From an uncultured Gemmatimonadota bacterium (GTDB taxonomy: Bacteria; Gemmatimonadota; Gemmatimonadetes; Gemmatimonadales; Gemmatimonadaceae), in the NCBI GenBank assembly GCA_946480295.1, contig CAMLIT010000025.1, positions 1 through 41,060 on the forward strand: a stretch of DNA of 41,060 nt, written 5' to 3'. Shown here one piece after another: positions 19,961 through 27,643 of this stretch (its first letter is position 1; each line of letters opens with the position of its first letter). The notes under the pieces were generated by a model, which had not been told where the DNA came from, made no database searches, and saw only the letters and a program-made list of their open reading frames with translations. A program made the translations under genes and the position numbers.

Positions 19961-20517
19961 CAGTAGTTCACTCCGGGGGTCGAGTTCTTCGGCTTCTGCG
20001 GCCCGACCTGGTACTCGGGGACCTTCACCTCCATCGCGTCCATCCGGCCGCTGCGCGCGCCCTTGGGCTGGAGCCCGCTCAGCGAGCGCACGTACGCCAC
20101 GAGCTCCCAGATCTGCTGGTTGCTCAGGCTGAACTTCCACGACGGCATGCCGTTGGGCCGCCCCTCGGCGATGGACGCGAAGATCTGATCCGGATTGCTG
20201 CCGTAGATCCAGACGCTGTCCATGAGCGCCGGCCCCATCCCGCCGCCGCCGTTGGAGTGGCACCCGGAGCAGTTCATCGCGTTGAAGAGCTGCTGCCCCT
20301 GCGACACCGCCCACGCGTTGCCGCTGTACGGGTCCGGCATGCGGTCGTTGACGATCGCCGGCCCGGGTTGCAGCGCGCTGACGGTCACCATCTCCTGCGG
20401 CGTCGCCGTGGGCGGCGCCTCCTGGAAGCGGCGCGCCTCGCGGCGGCAGCCGACGGCGGCGACGCCGAGCAGCGCGGCCGCGAGCAGGCCACCGCGATGG
20501 AGCATGTTCCTGCGCAT
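19960..20517 (-). CDS. Lipoprotein cytochrome c, partner of PQQ dehydrogenase
   Basis: The 185 residues have a signal peptide ending AAVGC (lipidated Cys24), one heme site CSGCH and a probable methionine ligand in GMPSW. The phrase QIWELVAYVRSL recurs in the two paralogues at 35952 and 38265. It sits between the xoxJ gene and oxidase subunit II, so it is the likely carrier between the dehydrogenase and the CuA site, the role of XoxG/CoxM-like cytochromes. The distance to the xoxJ stop is two bases. Confidence 0.85.
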   Translation of the reverse strand: MRRNMLHRGGLLAAALLGVAAVGCRREARRFQEAPPTATPQEMVTVSALQPGPAIVNDRMPDPYSGNAWAVSQGQQLFNAMNCSGCHSNGGGGMGPALMDSVWIYGSNPDQIFASIAEGRPNGMPSWKFSLSNQQIWELVAYVRSLSGLQPKGARSGRMDAMEVKVPEYQVGPQKPKNSTPGVNY

Positions 20518-20519
20518 CG

Positions 20520-21437
20520 TCACTCCCCCGTTCCCTCGCCGACGGCGGCGGTGGTGGTCATGGGCACGCGCGGCACGCCGTAGGCCGCGAGGATGCTGTC
20601 GATCGCCGGCCGCTCGCGCACGATCACCCGGTCCAGGCTGTCGCGCAGCGCGACGTTGCCCTTGCGCACGCCCATCGCGATGTCGAAGACGAAGGGGAGC
20701 GCGCCATCGTGCGACGGTGACAGCGGCACGACGACGAGCGGGACGCGCGACCGCCGGGCGAAGTAGCCGGCGAGCGGCCCCCAGGCGACGGCGATGTCCA
20801 CGTCGCCGCGCGCGACCGCGTCGATGATCCGGGCCGGCGGATTGGGCTTGCTGTAGTCGCCGTAGAGCGTGTAGCCGACGATGTTGCGCACGATGCCGCG
20901 CCGGGCGAGCGCGTGCACCGGCGGCGTGTTGGCGAAGTCGTCGCCGATGAGCTGCACGCCGATGCGCAGCCGGCGCAGCGCCGGGTCGTCGAGCGAGCGC
21001 ACGCCGAGGTGCCGGTCGGCGCGCGAGACGAAGACGTACGTGGAGCGGTAGTAGGGCGCGGTCGTGAGCAGCATGTCCATCCCGGCCGCCGTCCCGATCC
21101 AGACGTCGCACGACCGCGCCTTCAGCGTGTTGCGCACGAAGCCGCGGCGCTGCGCCCACCAGGTGTACGTCACCGGCTCGTGCAGCGCGCGCCCGACGAT
21201 CTCGGCGATCCGGTTCTCGAAGCCTTCGCGTCGCTGGTTCGAGAAGGGCAGGTTGTTGGGATCGGCGCAGACGCGGAGGGACGAGGGACGAGGGACGAGG
21301 GACGCGCGGGTCCCCCTCCCCTCGAGCGTGCGTGCACCGAGAGTGACGCCGAGGGCCACGACGATGGCTGCCAGCAGAGCGGCGCTCACGCGCCGCGCGT
21401 CCCGCGTCCCTCGTCCCTCACGGCAACGCGAAGACAT
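20520..21437 (-). CDS. xoxJ: XoxJ/MoxJ-type periplasmic binding protein, copy A
   Basis: The 305 residues belong to the quinoprotein-dehydrogenase-associated substrate-binding proteins: VCADPNNLPFSN, YTWWAQRRGFVRNTL, YYRSTYVFVSRAD and DVDIAVAWGPLAGYF are hallmarks. MoxJ/XoxJ proteins are thought to help mature or activate PQQ methanol dehydrogenases. The ATG at 21437 has a GGGAGGG site within the end of the upstream dehydrogenase gene and overlaps it by 20 bases; the second copy is arranged the same way. A single N-terminal hydrophobic segment follows residue 16. The linker RASLVPRPSSL, between the signal sequence and the mature domain, is encoded by 7-base tandem repeats, so its reading frame depends on the number of units. 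Confidence 0.88.
   Translation of the reverse strand: MSSRCREGRGTRDARRVSAALLAAIVVALGVTLGARTLEGRGTRASLVPRPSSLRVCADPNNLPFSNQRREGFENRIAEIVGRALHEPVTYTWWAQRRGFVRNTLKARSCDVWIGTAAGMDMLLTTAPYYRSTYVFVSRADRHLGVRSLDDPALRRLRIGVQLIGDDFANTPPVHALARRGIVRNIVGYTLYGDYSKPNPPARIIDAVARGDVDIAVAWGPLAGYFARRSRVPLVVVPLSPSHDGALPFVFDIAMGVRKGNVALRDSLDRVIVRERPAIDSILAAYGVPRVPMTTTAAVGEGTGE
21276..21303. repeat. In-gene heptamer array GAGGGAC x4 (xoxJ copy A linker)
   Basis: Four perfect gagggac units lie in tandem inside xoxJ copy A, encoding part of its linker in the minus direction. A second short array of gtccctc/gtcccgc units lies at 21399-21419, covering the first codons of the same gene. Because seven is not a multiple of three, gain or loss of one unit would shift the frame. 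Confidence 0.85.
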
Positions 21438-23295
21438 ACAGCATCCCTCCCTTCGTCGACTTCTGCGGCAGGTCCTTCATCGCGTTGATGAAGCCGAGCG
21501 CCGCCGAGGAGTCGCGCGGGTCGAGGTCGCCGGCGACGATCGCGCCCGACCAGCCGCCGACGCCCGAGAGCACGGCGACGTACTGCTTCCCGTCCGGTCC
21601 CCGGTACGTCACCGGCTGGCCGATGATCCCCGAGCCGGTCTTGTACTGCCAGAGCACCTTGCCGCCGCTCTGCGGACGCGCGTCCACCGCCTTGAACCAG
21701 CCATCCATCGTGCCGTAGAAGGCGACGTCGCCCGCGGTGACGAGCGCCCCGCTCCACACCGGCAGGTCCTCGTCGATGCGCCAGACGACACGGCCGGCGA
21801 CCGGGTCCCAGGCGTCGAAGGCGCCGCGCTTGCCGCCGGGGCCCGCGTACATCTTCACGTTCATCCCGACATACGGCGTGCCGGCGATGTAGTTCGCCTG
21901 GAGCGGCTGCTCGTCCATGCACAGGTTCTGGTGCGGGACGTAGAGCAGGCCGGTGTGGTACGAGTACGCCGACGGCTGCCAGTCCTTCGTGCCCGCGGCC
22001 GCCGGGCAGATCCCGCGCGTCACCTTGCCCATCTCGGGCTTCATCTGCGGGTTGTACTGCAGCGCGCCCGTCTTCAGGTCCACCCCCGTCGTCGAGGTCA
22101 CGTAACCGTACGGGTTCGCCGAGAGCACCTCGCCGTTCGTGCGATCGATGACGTACAGGTAGCCGTTGCGGTCGGGGTGCATCAGCACCTTGCGCCGCTG
22201 GCCGTGCCAATCGATGTCGGCGAGCACCGGCTCGTTGACGCCGTCGTAGTCGTGCATGTCGTGGGGCGTCATCTGGTACGCCCACACCGCGTGGCCGTCG
22301 TCGGGGCGCCGCGCGAACATCGTCGACGTCCACTTGTTGTCGCCGGGACGCACCTCGGGATTCCACGGCCCCGGGTTCGCCGAGCCGTAGTAGATGAGAT
22401 CCAGGTCGGGATCGTAGCTGATCCAGCCCCACTGCGTGCCGCCGCCGATCTTCCACATCCCGGGCGGCCAGGTGGAGACACCGAGATCCTTCCCCTGATC
22501 CTTCCTGTAGAACGGCTTGAAGTCCGGGCCGATGAGGACATCCTGGTCGGGGCCCGTGTGGTACGCCGTCCAGACCACCTTGCCCGTGTTCTCGTCGAGC
22601 GCCTTCGTCCAGCCGCGCACGCCCATCTCGCCGCCGCTGTTCCCGACGAACACCTTTCCCTTGGCGACGAGCGGCGCCATGGTGATCGTCTCGCCGATCT
22701 GGATGTTGCCGAGCTGCGTGCGCCAGATCTCCTTGCCGGTGTTGGCGTCGAGCGCGATGGTCTGGCCGTCGAGGGTGTTGAAGAAGACCTTGCCGGCGTC
22801 GTACACGGCGCCGCGGTTCACGACGTCGCAGCAGGCGACGCCCTGTGAGGCGGCGGCGGGGTGCGGCTGGAAGGTCCACTTCACCGGGAACGAGTCGGGC
22901 TTCGTCAGATCGAGCGCGTACACCTTGTTGGGGTACGGCGTCACGATGTACATCGTGTTGTTCGCGACGATCGGCGCCGCCTCATGGCCGCGCAGCACGC
23001 CGGTGGAGAAGGTGAACACCGGCCGCAGGTTCGCGACGGTCTGCGTGTTGATCTGCGTGAGGCCGCTGTAGCGCGTCAGGCCGTAGTCCTTGCCGGGCCG
23101 CACCCACTGGCCGTCTTCGGGCGGGGCGCCGGTGTTGGGACCGACCGAGCTCGCGCCGTGTGCCGCGGCGAGTGCCGGATGCTCGGGGGGCGACTGGCGC
23201 TTGCAGCCGCTCGCGGCGAGGAGCGCGGTCGCCGCGAGGACATGAACAAGGGTGGCACGTACATCGTATGCGCAGGCCTTTCCAGGTCGCCTCAT
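21418..23295 (-). CDS. PQQ-dependent alcohol dehydrogenase, XoxF-like, copy 1
   Basis: The product has 625 residues. The ATG at 23295 (AGGA seven bases upstream) is chosen over an ATG eight codons earlier. The signal peptide ends LLAASGC (Cys31), suggesting a lipoprotein. It is an eight-bladed quinoprotein of the methanol/ethanol family: vicinal cysteines in GVACCDVVNRG, the Glu metal ligand in GNSGGEMGVRGW, Asn in ANPGPWN, GDNKWTS, and HDYDGVN with catalytic Asp349 and the extra Asp351 linked to lanthanide use. It would oxidise methanol or another small alcohol and pass electrons to a cytochrome c. It is the first gene of the operon that continues with xoxJ, cytochrome c and the oxidase. No PQQ synthesis gene is in the window. 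Confidence 0.92.
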   Translation of the reverse strand: MRRPGKACAYDVRATLVHVLAATALLAASGCKRQSPPEHPALAAAHGASSVGPNTGAPPEDGQWVRPGKDYGLTRYSGLTQINTQTVANLRPVFTFSTGVLRGHEAAPIVANNTMYIVTPYPNKVYALDLTKPDSFPVKWTFQPHPAAASQGVACCDVVNRGAVYDAGKVFFNTLDGQTIALDANTGKEIWRTQLGNIQIGETITMAPLVAKGKVFVGNSGGEMGVRGWTKALDENTGKVVWTAYHTGPDQDVLIGPDFKPFYRKDQGKDLGVSTWPPGMWKIGGGTQWGWISYDPDLDLIYYGSANPGPWNPEVRPGDNKWTSTMFARRPDDGHAVWAYQMTPHDMHDYDGVNEPVLADIDWHGQRRKVLMHPDRNGYLYVIDRTNGEVLSANPYGYVTSTTGVDLKTGALQYNPQMKPEMGKVTRGICPAAAGTKDWQPSAYSYHTGLLYVPHQNLCMDEQPLQANYIAGTPYVGMNVKMYAGPGGKRGAFDAWDPVAGRVVWRIDEDLPVWSGALVTAGDVAFYGTMDGWFKAVDARPQSGGKVLWQYKTGSGIIGQPVTYRGPDGKQYVAVLSGVGGWSGAIVAGDLDPRDSSAALGFINAMKDLPQKSTKGGMLYVFALP

Positions 23296-23569
23296 ACCAC
23301 GTTCCTGCGGCGTCGCCATGCAGCGCCGGTTCCTGTTTGATGGTCGGCGCGCCGCCTGTCCCGCGGCACGCGATGCGCCGACGTTTGCACGAACCGGGCC
23401 GGGCGCGGTCGAGGCCGGCGATTGCGACCGCCGACGCCGGACCGCTCCCGCGCCACCCGGAATCGATCGATGGCGCGACCATGTTCTCCACATCCGGTGT
23501 GGAGAACGCCGCGTTCAACGCCGCGCCCATTCCATCGATGGCGCAGCGCGTGCACGTCGAGCGCCGCGC
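23296..23569. promoter_or_regulatory. Divergent promoter region of the first dehydrogenase operon
   Basis: This 274-base region separates the start of the minus-strand dehydrogenase operon from the plus-strand PAP2 gene, so it must contain the promoters of both. It contains a perfect 10-base inverted repeat, gttctccaca (23483-23492) and tgtggagaac (23498-23507), around a 5-base centre. That is an operator-like geometry. Copies of CGATGG lie on either side. No reliable -35/-10 pair was identified. Confidence 0.45.
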
Positions 23570-24238
23570 ATGAGATCCGTCATCACGTCACCCGCGACCG
23601 CGCGCCGGCGCGCCGGCATCGAGCTGCTCGCCGCCGGCGGCCTGCTCTCGCTCCTCCTCGCCCTCGCTCGGCGCGCCGCGGTGCCGCAGCCGACGGCGCT
23701 CGATCGTGCCGCGCGGCGGACGGCGATGCGCCACAGGCAGCCGCTACTCGTCGCGGCGCTCGCCCCGCTCGACCCCCTCGGCTATCCCGGCGGCTACATC
23801 CCCATCGCCCACCTGGGCGCGCGCTGGCTGCGCCGCCGCGGCCTCCCGCGCCACCGTGCGCTCGCCGTCGCGGCGTGGACGGCGTGGATCGCGCACCGCG
23901 CGGCGAAGCTCGTCTACGAGCGCGAGCGCCCGCCTCGCGGCGTCCGGGTGAAGGGGCCGAAGAAGGACAGCTTCCCCAGCGGCCACACCACCGGCGCGAC
24001 GGCGTTCGCCCTCGCCGCCGCGCGCGTCCTCGTCGACGACGGCGTGCTGTCGCGCGAGCAGGGCGCGGCGCTCGCCGTCGCCCTCCCCCTCGTCATGGGT
24101 GCCTCACGCGTCTACGCGGACGTGCACTGGGCGACCGATGTCGCCGGCGGGTGGCTCCTCGGTGCCGTCGTCGCCCTCTCGCTGGAGGCGCTGCGCGATG
24201 TGCGGCGATCTCACGCGCCGGCGAGGCGGGCGACGTAG
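23570..24238 (+). CDS. PAP2-family membrane phosphatase
   Basis: The 222 residues form several membrane helices. The three PAP2 motifs are intact: K113-x6-R120-P121, PSGH at 136-139 (catalytic-site His139), and SR(179-180)-x5-H186-x3-D190. The family removes phosphate from phosphatidic acid, diacylglycerol pyrophosphate or undecaprenyl pyrophosphate at the outer face of the inner membrane. The substrate here is unknown. The last 28 bases overlap the end of the convergent aldo/keto reductase gene. Confidence 0.88.
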   Translation: MRSVITSPATARRRAGIELLAAGGLLSLLLALARRAAVPQPTALDRAARRTAMRHRQPLLVAALAPLDPLGYPGGYIPIAHLGARWLRRRGLPRHRALAVAAWTAWIAHRAAKLVYERERPPRGVRVKGPKKDSFPSGHTTGATAFALAAARVLVDDGVLSREQGAALAVALPLVMGASRVYADVHWATDVAGGWLLGAVVALSLEALRDVRRSHAPARRAT

Positions 24239-25020
24239 CGGCGCGCCTCGGCGTCGAGCCAGGGCGGGTCGCCGGCCGCGGCGTTCTCGCCCACGCGCGC
24301 CACGCGGCTCGTCGCCGGGATCACGCAGTGCACGCGCGGATCGCTGAGGATCCACTTCAGCAGCGCCTGCGCCCACGTCGACACCCCGAACGCGCGCAGG
24401 GGCGCGAGCGCCTCGTCGGACACGCGGCGGCGGGCCAGCGCGCCCTCGCCTAACGGGCGCATGACGAGCACGCCGATGCCGAGGTCCGCGGCGGCCGGGA
24501 GGATCTCCCGCTCGACGACGTGATCGGCCGCGTTGTAGGGCACCTGCACCTGCTGGATGCGGCCGGTCTTCATCGCCGCCAGGAGCTCCGGCAAGGCCGA
24601 GTGCTGGTAGTGGGTGACGCCGACGACACCGACGCGCCCCTCCGCCTGCAGGCGCTCGAGCGTCCGGAGGCGCGTGCGCCAGGCCACGAGGTTGTGGACC
24701 TGGTAGATGTCGACCCGGCCGCCGTACCAGGCGAGCGCGCGCTCGACCTGCTCGTCCGCCTCGCGGTCGCTGCTCGTCCACACCTTGTCGGCGACGAGCG
24801 CCTCGTCGCGGCGGTCGCCGAGCGCGCCGGCGAGCACGCGCTCGGCGCGGCCGTACATGGGCGAGGTGTCGAACAGGGTGACGCCGTGCGCGAGCGCGGT
24901 GCCGACGATGTCGCGGCGCACCGCCTCGTCCGCGGCGCCGCCGACGTCGAAGGTGCGCCACGTGCCCATGCCGACCGCGGGGACCACGAGGCCGGAGCGC
25001 CCCAGTGTCCGCCGCTCCAC
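24211..25020 (-). CDS. Aldo/keto reductase
   Basis: The product has 269 residues from a GTG start at 25020, one base after the stop of the upstream glycosylase gene. The catalytic tetrad is present: Asp51, Tyr56 (FDTSPMYGRAE), Lys79 (VADKVW) and His109 (QVHN). It is a single-domain TIM-barrel oxidoreductase that uses NADPH; the substrate is unknown. It is the last gene of a minus-strand operon with two DNA glycosylases and a small hydrophilic protein, hinting at a damage or carbonyl-stress role (inference). Confidence 0.88.
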   Translation of the reverse strand: MERRTLGRSGLVVPAVGMGTWRTFDVGGAADEAVRRDIVGTALAHGVTLFDTSPMYGRAERVLAGALGDRRDEALVADKVWTSSDREADEQVERALAWYGGRVDIYQVHNLVAWRTRLRTLERLQAEGRVGVVGVTHYQHSALPELLAAMKTGRIQQVQVPYNAADHVVEREILPAAADLGIGVLVMRPLGEGALARRRVSDEALAPLRAFGVSTWAQALLKWILSDPRVHCVIPATSRVARVGENAAAGDPPWLDAEARRYVARLAGA

Positions 25021-25021
25021 G

Positions 25022-25642
25022 TCAGGCGGCCTGGCCGTCGCCGTTCTCGAGCGACCGCCAGAGATACCAGCAGGCGACGGTGGCGTGCGGGCTCCACTTC
25101 CTGCCGATGCGCAGGACGTCCTTCGGCATCACGCGCCGGCGCACGCGATAGGCGCGACGGATCGCGTTCTGGATGCCGAGGTCCAGCTCGGGAAGCACGT
25201 CGGGGCGGCCGAGGCGGAACATGAGGAACATCTGCGCGGTCCACCGGCCGATCCCCTTCACGGCGACGAGGTGGTCGATCACCTCCTCGTCGCTCAGCCG
25301 CTCGATCTCGTCCAGCGGCACGATCCCCTCGTGCACCTTCTGCGCGAGGTCTTTCATATAGAGCGTCTTCTGCCGCGAGAGTCCCGCGCCGCGCAGGCGC
25401 TCGTCGGGCGTGGCGAGCAGCTCGTCGGGCAGGGGCGGGCGGCCGCCGTACAGGTCCACGACGCGCTCGTGGATCGTGCGCGCCGCCTTGCCGGAGAGCT
25501 GCTGGTAGACGATGGAGCGCACGAGCGCGTCGAAGTGGGTGCCTTCGCTGCGGGGCGTGAAGCGACAGGGCCCCACGCGCTCGATGACCTCCGCGAGGAC
25601 GGGGTCGATGCGCTTGAGGTGGAGGACGGATTTGCGGTGCAT
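25022..25642 (-). CDS. DNA-3-methyladenine glycosylase II (AlkA-like, HhH-GPD)
   Basis: The 206 residues match the AlkA-type glycosylase fold without the N-terminal domain of E. coli AlkA. The helix-hairpin-helix is VKGIGRWTAQMFLMF, followed by the GPD loop with an aspartate in LPELDLGIQ. ALVRSIVYQQLSGKAA is typical of the family. It would remove alkylated purines from DNA. The ATG at 25642 lies next to a 7-base repeat array that separates it from the upstream UdgX gene. Confidence 0.87.
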   Translation of the reverse strand: MHRKSVLHLKRIDPVLAEVIERVGPCRFTPRSEGTHFDALVRSIVYQQLSGKAARTIHERVVDLYGGRPPLPDELLATPDERLRGAGLSRQKTLYMKDLAQKVHEGIVPLDEIERLSDEEVIDHLVAVKGIGRWTAQMFLMFRLGRPDVLPELDLGIQNAIRRAYRVRRRVMPKDVLRIGRKWSPHATVACWYLWRSLENGDGQAA

Positions 25643-25650
25643 GGAGTGGC

Positions 25651-25671
25651 GAGGGACGCGGGACGCGGGAC
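25651..25671. repeat. Heptamer array GAGGGAC/GCGGGAC x3
   Basis: Three 7-base units (gagggac, gcgggac, gcgggac) lie in the 47-base gap between the UdgX and AlkA-like genes. They are the same sequence type as the arrays inside both xoxJ genes, about 4.4 and 9.4 kb away, so this is a dispersed family rather than a local slip. Confidence 0.8.
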
Positions 25672-25689
25672 GCGTCGCCGACCGCAAAT

Positions 25690-26460
25690 CTATCGCGTGC
25701 GGCGGTGCTCGGGTTCCCGGCGGCGCGCGGCCGGCCGGCGCGCGCCGGGGCGCTTCGCCGCCTCCGGCTCCACGCCGCGCGGCAACGCGCGCTCCGCCTC
25801 GCCACGTCGAGGCGCCTTCAGGCCGAGGAACTGGCCTACCGCCCGGATGTCGGCGATGAAGTCCGCGCGCGCCTTCGCCCGGGCGTCGGTGCGCGCCCGC
25901 AGCACCGACGAGGGATGCACCGTCGCGAAGATCGCCGGGGCGATCTCCGCGGCGATCGGGATCCCCCGTGCCTTCGTCACCCGGAAGGTCTTGCCGAGCA
26001 GCGATTGCGCCGCCGTGGCGCCGAGGCACACCACCACGTCCGGCTGCACCACCGCGAGCTCCGCGTCGAGCCACGGGCGGCAGGCGCGGATCTCCGAGTC
26101 GTTAGGCTTCTTGTGGATGCGCCGCGTGCTCTTCTCCCCGCGCTCCCACTTGAAGTGCTTCACCGCGTTCGTCACGTACACGAGATCGCGGTCGATCCCC
26201 GCCTCGGCGAGCGCGGTGTCGAGCAGCCGGCCGGAGGGGCCCGCGAACGGGCGCCCCTCCCGGTCCTCCTGGTCGCCCGGCTGCTCGCCGATGATCATCA
26301 CGCGCGCCGTGCTCCGCCCCTCCCCGAACACCGTCTGCGTCGCGTTCCGCCAGAGATCGCACCCGCGGCAGTGCTCCGCCGCCGCCCGCAGCCTCGGCAG
26401 CGTCGGGCGCGGCGGCACGAACGCCGCCGCCGAGCGAGGGGCGGGCGCCTTCCGCGGCAT
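25690..26460 (-). CDS. UdgX-type uracil-DNA glycosylase
   Basis: This is an iron-sulfur uracil-DNA glycosylase of 256 residues. Four cysteines suited to a 4Fe-4S cluster are visible (Cys31, Cys34, Cys127, Cys145). Motif A is GEQPGDQED (residues 58-66) and motif B is HPSSVLR. The insert STRRIHKKP with His116 is the UdgX signature; in the known Mycobacterium enzyme the equivalent His forms a covalent bond with the abasic DNA. A basic Pro/Arg/Ala tail of about 50 residues follows the domain. The stop of the preceding small gene lies one base before its ATG. Confidence 0.9.
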   Translation of the reverse strand: MPRKAPAPRSAAAFVPPRPTLPRLRAAAEHCRGCDLWRNATQTVFGEGRSTARVMIIGEQPGDQEDREGRPFAGPSGRLLDTALAEAGIDRDLVYVTNAVKHFKWERGEKSTRRIHKKPNDSEIRACRPWLDAELAVVQPDVVVCLGATAAQSLLGKTFRVTKARGIPIAAEIAPAIFATVHPSSVLRARTDARAKARADFIADIRAVGQFLGLKAPRRGEAERALPRGVEPEAAKRPGARRPAARRREPEHRRTR

Positions 26461-26461
26461 C

Positions 26462-26776
26462 TCAGGAGTGCTCGCGGCCGTTCGTCGCGTCGCTCTGGAG
26501 CGGCCGGTGGTCGCGCTCGATCTCCCGGATGAGGCGGTTCTGCTCGCTGTTCTTCTCCGCCTCGTCGTGCTGCTGCCGGTCCTCGTCCAGCCGATGGCGG
26601 CCGTGCAGCGGCTCGCCGGCCTCCGGCTGCTTCTCCTGCGGCGCCCCCTCCGATTCCAGGCTCCCGCCGTGCTTCCCGTGGAGGTCGTCGATGAACTGCC
26701 GATGGGTCTTCTCGCCGTGCTGCCCCTCGGCGTGGCGCTGCGGACCCTTCTGGTGACCATCGCTGTTCTGTGCCAT
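26462..26776 (-). CDS. Small very hydrophilic protein of unknown function
   Basis: The 104 residues start at the ATG at 26776, with GGGAGC about nine bases before. The composition is extreme: rich in Glu, His, Gln, Arg and Asp, with almost no hydrophobic residues, so it is probably disordered or a short coiled coil. I recognise no domain. It is the first gene of the operon ending in UdgX, the AlkA-like glycosylase and the aldo/keto reductase. The frame is uninterrupted and coupled to udgX, but the strange composition leaves some doubt that it is a true gene. Confidence 0.5.
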   Translation of the reverse strand: MAQNSDGHQKGPQRHAEGQHGEKTHRQFIDDLHGKHGGSLESEGAPQEKQPEAGEPLHGRHRLDEDRQQHDEAEKNSEQNRLIREIERDHRPLQSDATNGREHS

Positions 26777-26958
26777 CGGTTGGTGCTCCCTGTCCCGGTG
26801 GTGGCGGCCGCCGGCCGGCATGGCACGGCGGCCCTTCCCGCTCTGCGGGCAAGGGAAGGGCCAGCGGCCGTCCGCCGCGCGCGATGTGCCGCGCCGTGGC
26901 CGGCTCCCGGAACGCGCTACTATTCTATCGTCGTTCTCCCGCCCAGATCCGCCACGCC

Positions 26959-27561
26959 ATGAGCCGACTCCTCAACTACTTCTTCCGCGGCCTCGTCCTC
27001 GTCGCCCCGCTGGTGGTGACGGTCTACGTGTGCTGGGCGCTCTTCAGCGCCATAGACGGATGGCTCGGCCTGCCGATCCCCGGCGCCGGCTTCCTCCTCA
27101 CGGTCGTCCTCATCACCGCGATCGGCTTCTTCGCTTCCAGCCTCATCACGCGCGGCGTCCTGTCCGCGCTCGACCGCGTGATGAACCGCCTGCCGTTCGT
27201 CCGCCTGCTCTACTCCTCCACCCGCGACCTGCTCAACGCCTTCGTGGGCGAGCAGCGCCGCTTCGACAAGCCGGTGCTCGTCACGATCATGCCGGGCGGG
27301 AACGCCCGCGCCTTCGGCTTCGTGACGCAGGAGTCGCTCGCCGCGATCGGCCTGGCCGAGTACGTCACCGTCTATCTCCCGCAGTCCTACGGCTTCGCCG
27401 GCAACCTCTTCGTCTTTCCGGCGGCGCAGGTGCAGCGGCTGGAGGCGGACAGCGCCGTGGTGATGGCGTTCATCCTCTCGGGCGGCGTGACCGCCCTGCC
27501 GGACGGCGGCCCGACGGCGGCCCCGCGCCTCGCGGCGAGCGAGCCCCGCGCGATCGGCTGA
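26959..27561 (+). CDS. DUF502 family membrane protein
   Basis: The 200 residues have two N-terminal membrane helices (about 8-28 and 44-66) and a soluble domain containing VKLLYSSTRDLLNAF-like text (here VRLLYSSTRDLLNAFVG) and YVTVYLPQSYGFAGNLF, both typical of DUF502 proteins. Their function is not established. The gene is divergent from the DNA-repair operon. A TACTATTCT stretch about 40 bases upstream may be a -10 region, but no clear -35 goes with it. Confidence 0.85.
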   Translation: MSRLLNYFFRGLVLVAPLVVTVYVCWALFSAIDGWLGLPIPGAGFLLTVVLITAIGFFASSLITRGVLSALDRVMNRLPFVRLLYSSTRDLLNAFVGEQRRFDKPVLVTIMPGGNARAFGFVTQESLAAIGLAEYVTVYLPQSYGFAGNLFVFPAAQVQRLEADSAVVMAFILSGGVTALPDGGPTAAPRLAASEPRAIG

Positions 27562-27643
27562 CGGCACGCGGTACGAATCTTCCCTTGTGCCCGCGGAAAG
27601 CGGGCGCTGCGGCAGTCGTCGCGCACGCATACACGAGCGAGCG

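Noticed and set aside
23295..23319. Start of dehydrogenase copy 1 eight codons upstream at 23319
   Set aside because: The ATG at 23295 has a better-spaced AGGA, and the extra residues do not improve the signal peptide; the choice is not certain.
27589..27605. Hairpin gcccgc-ggaaa-gcgggc as terminator after the DUF502 gene
   Set aside because: Only six pairs and no T-run; such stems are common by chance at this base composition.
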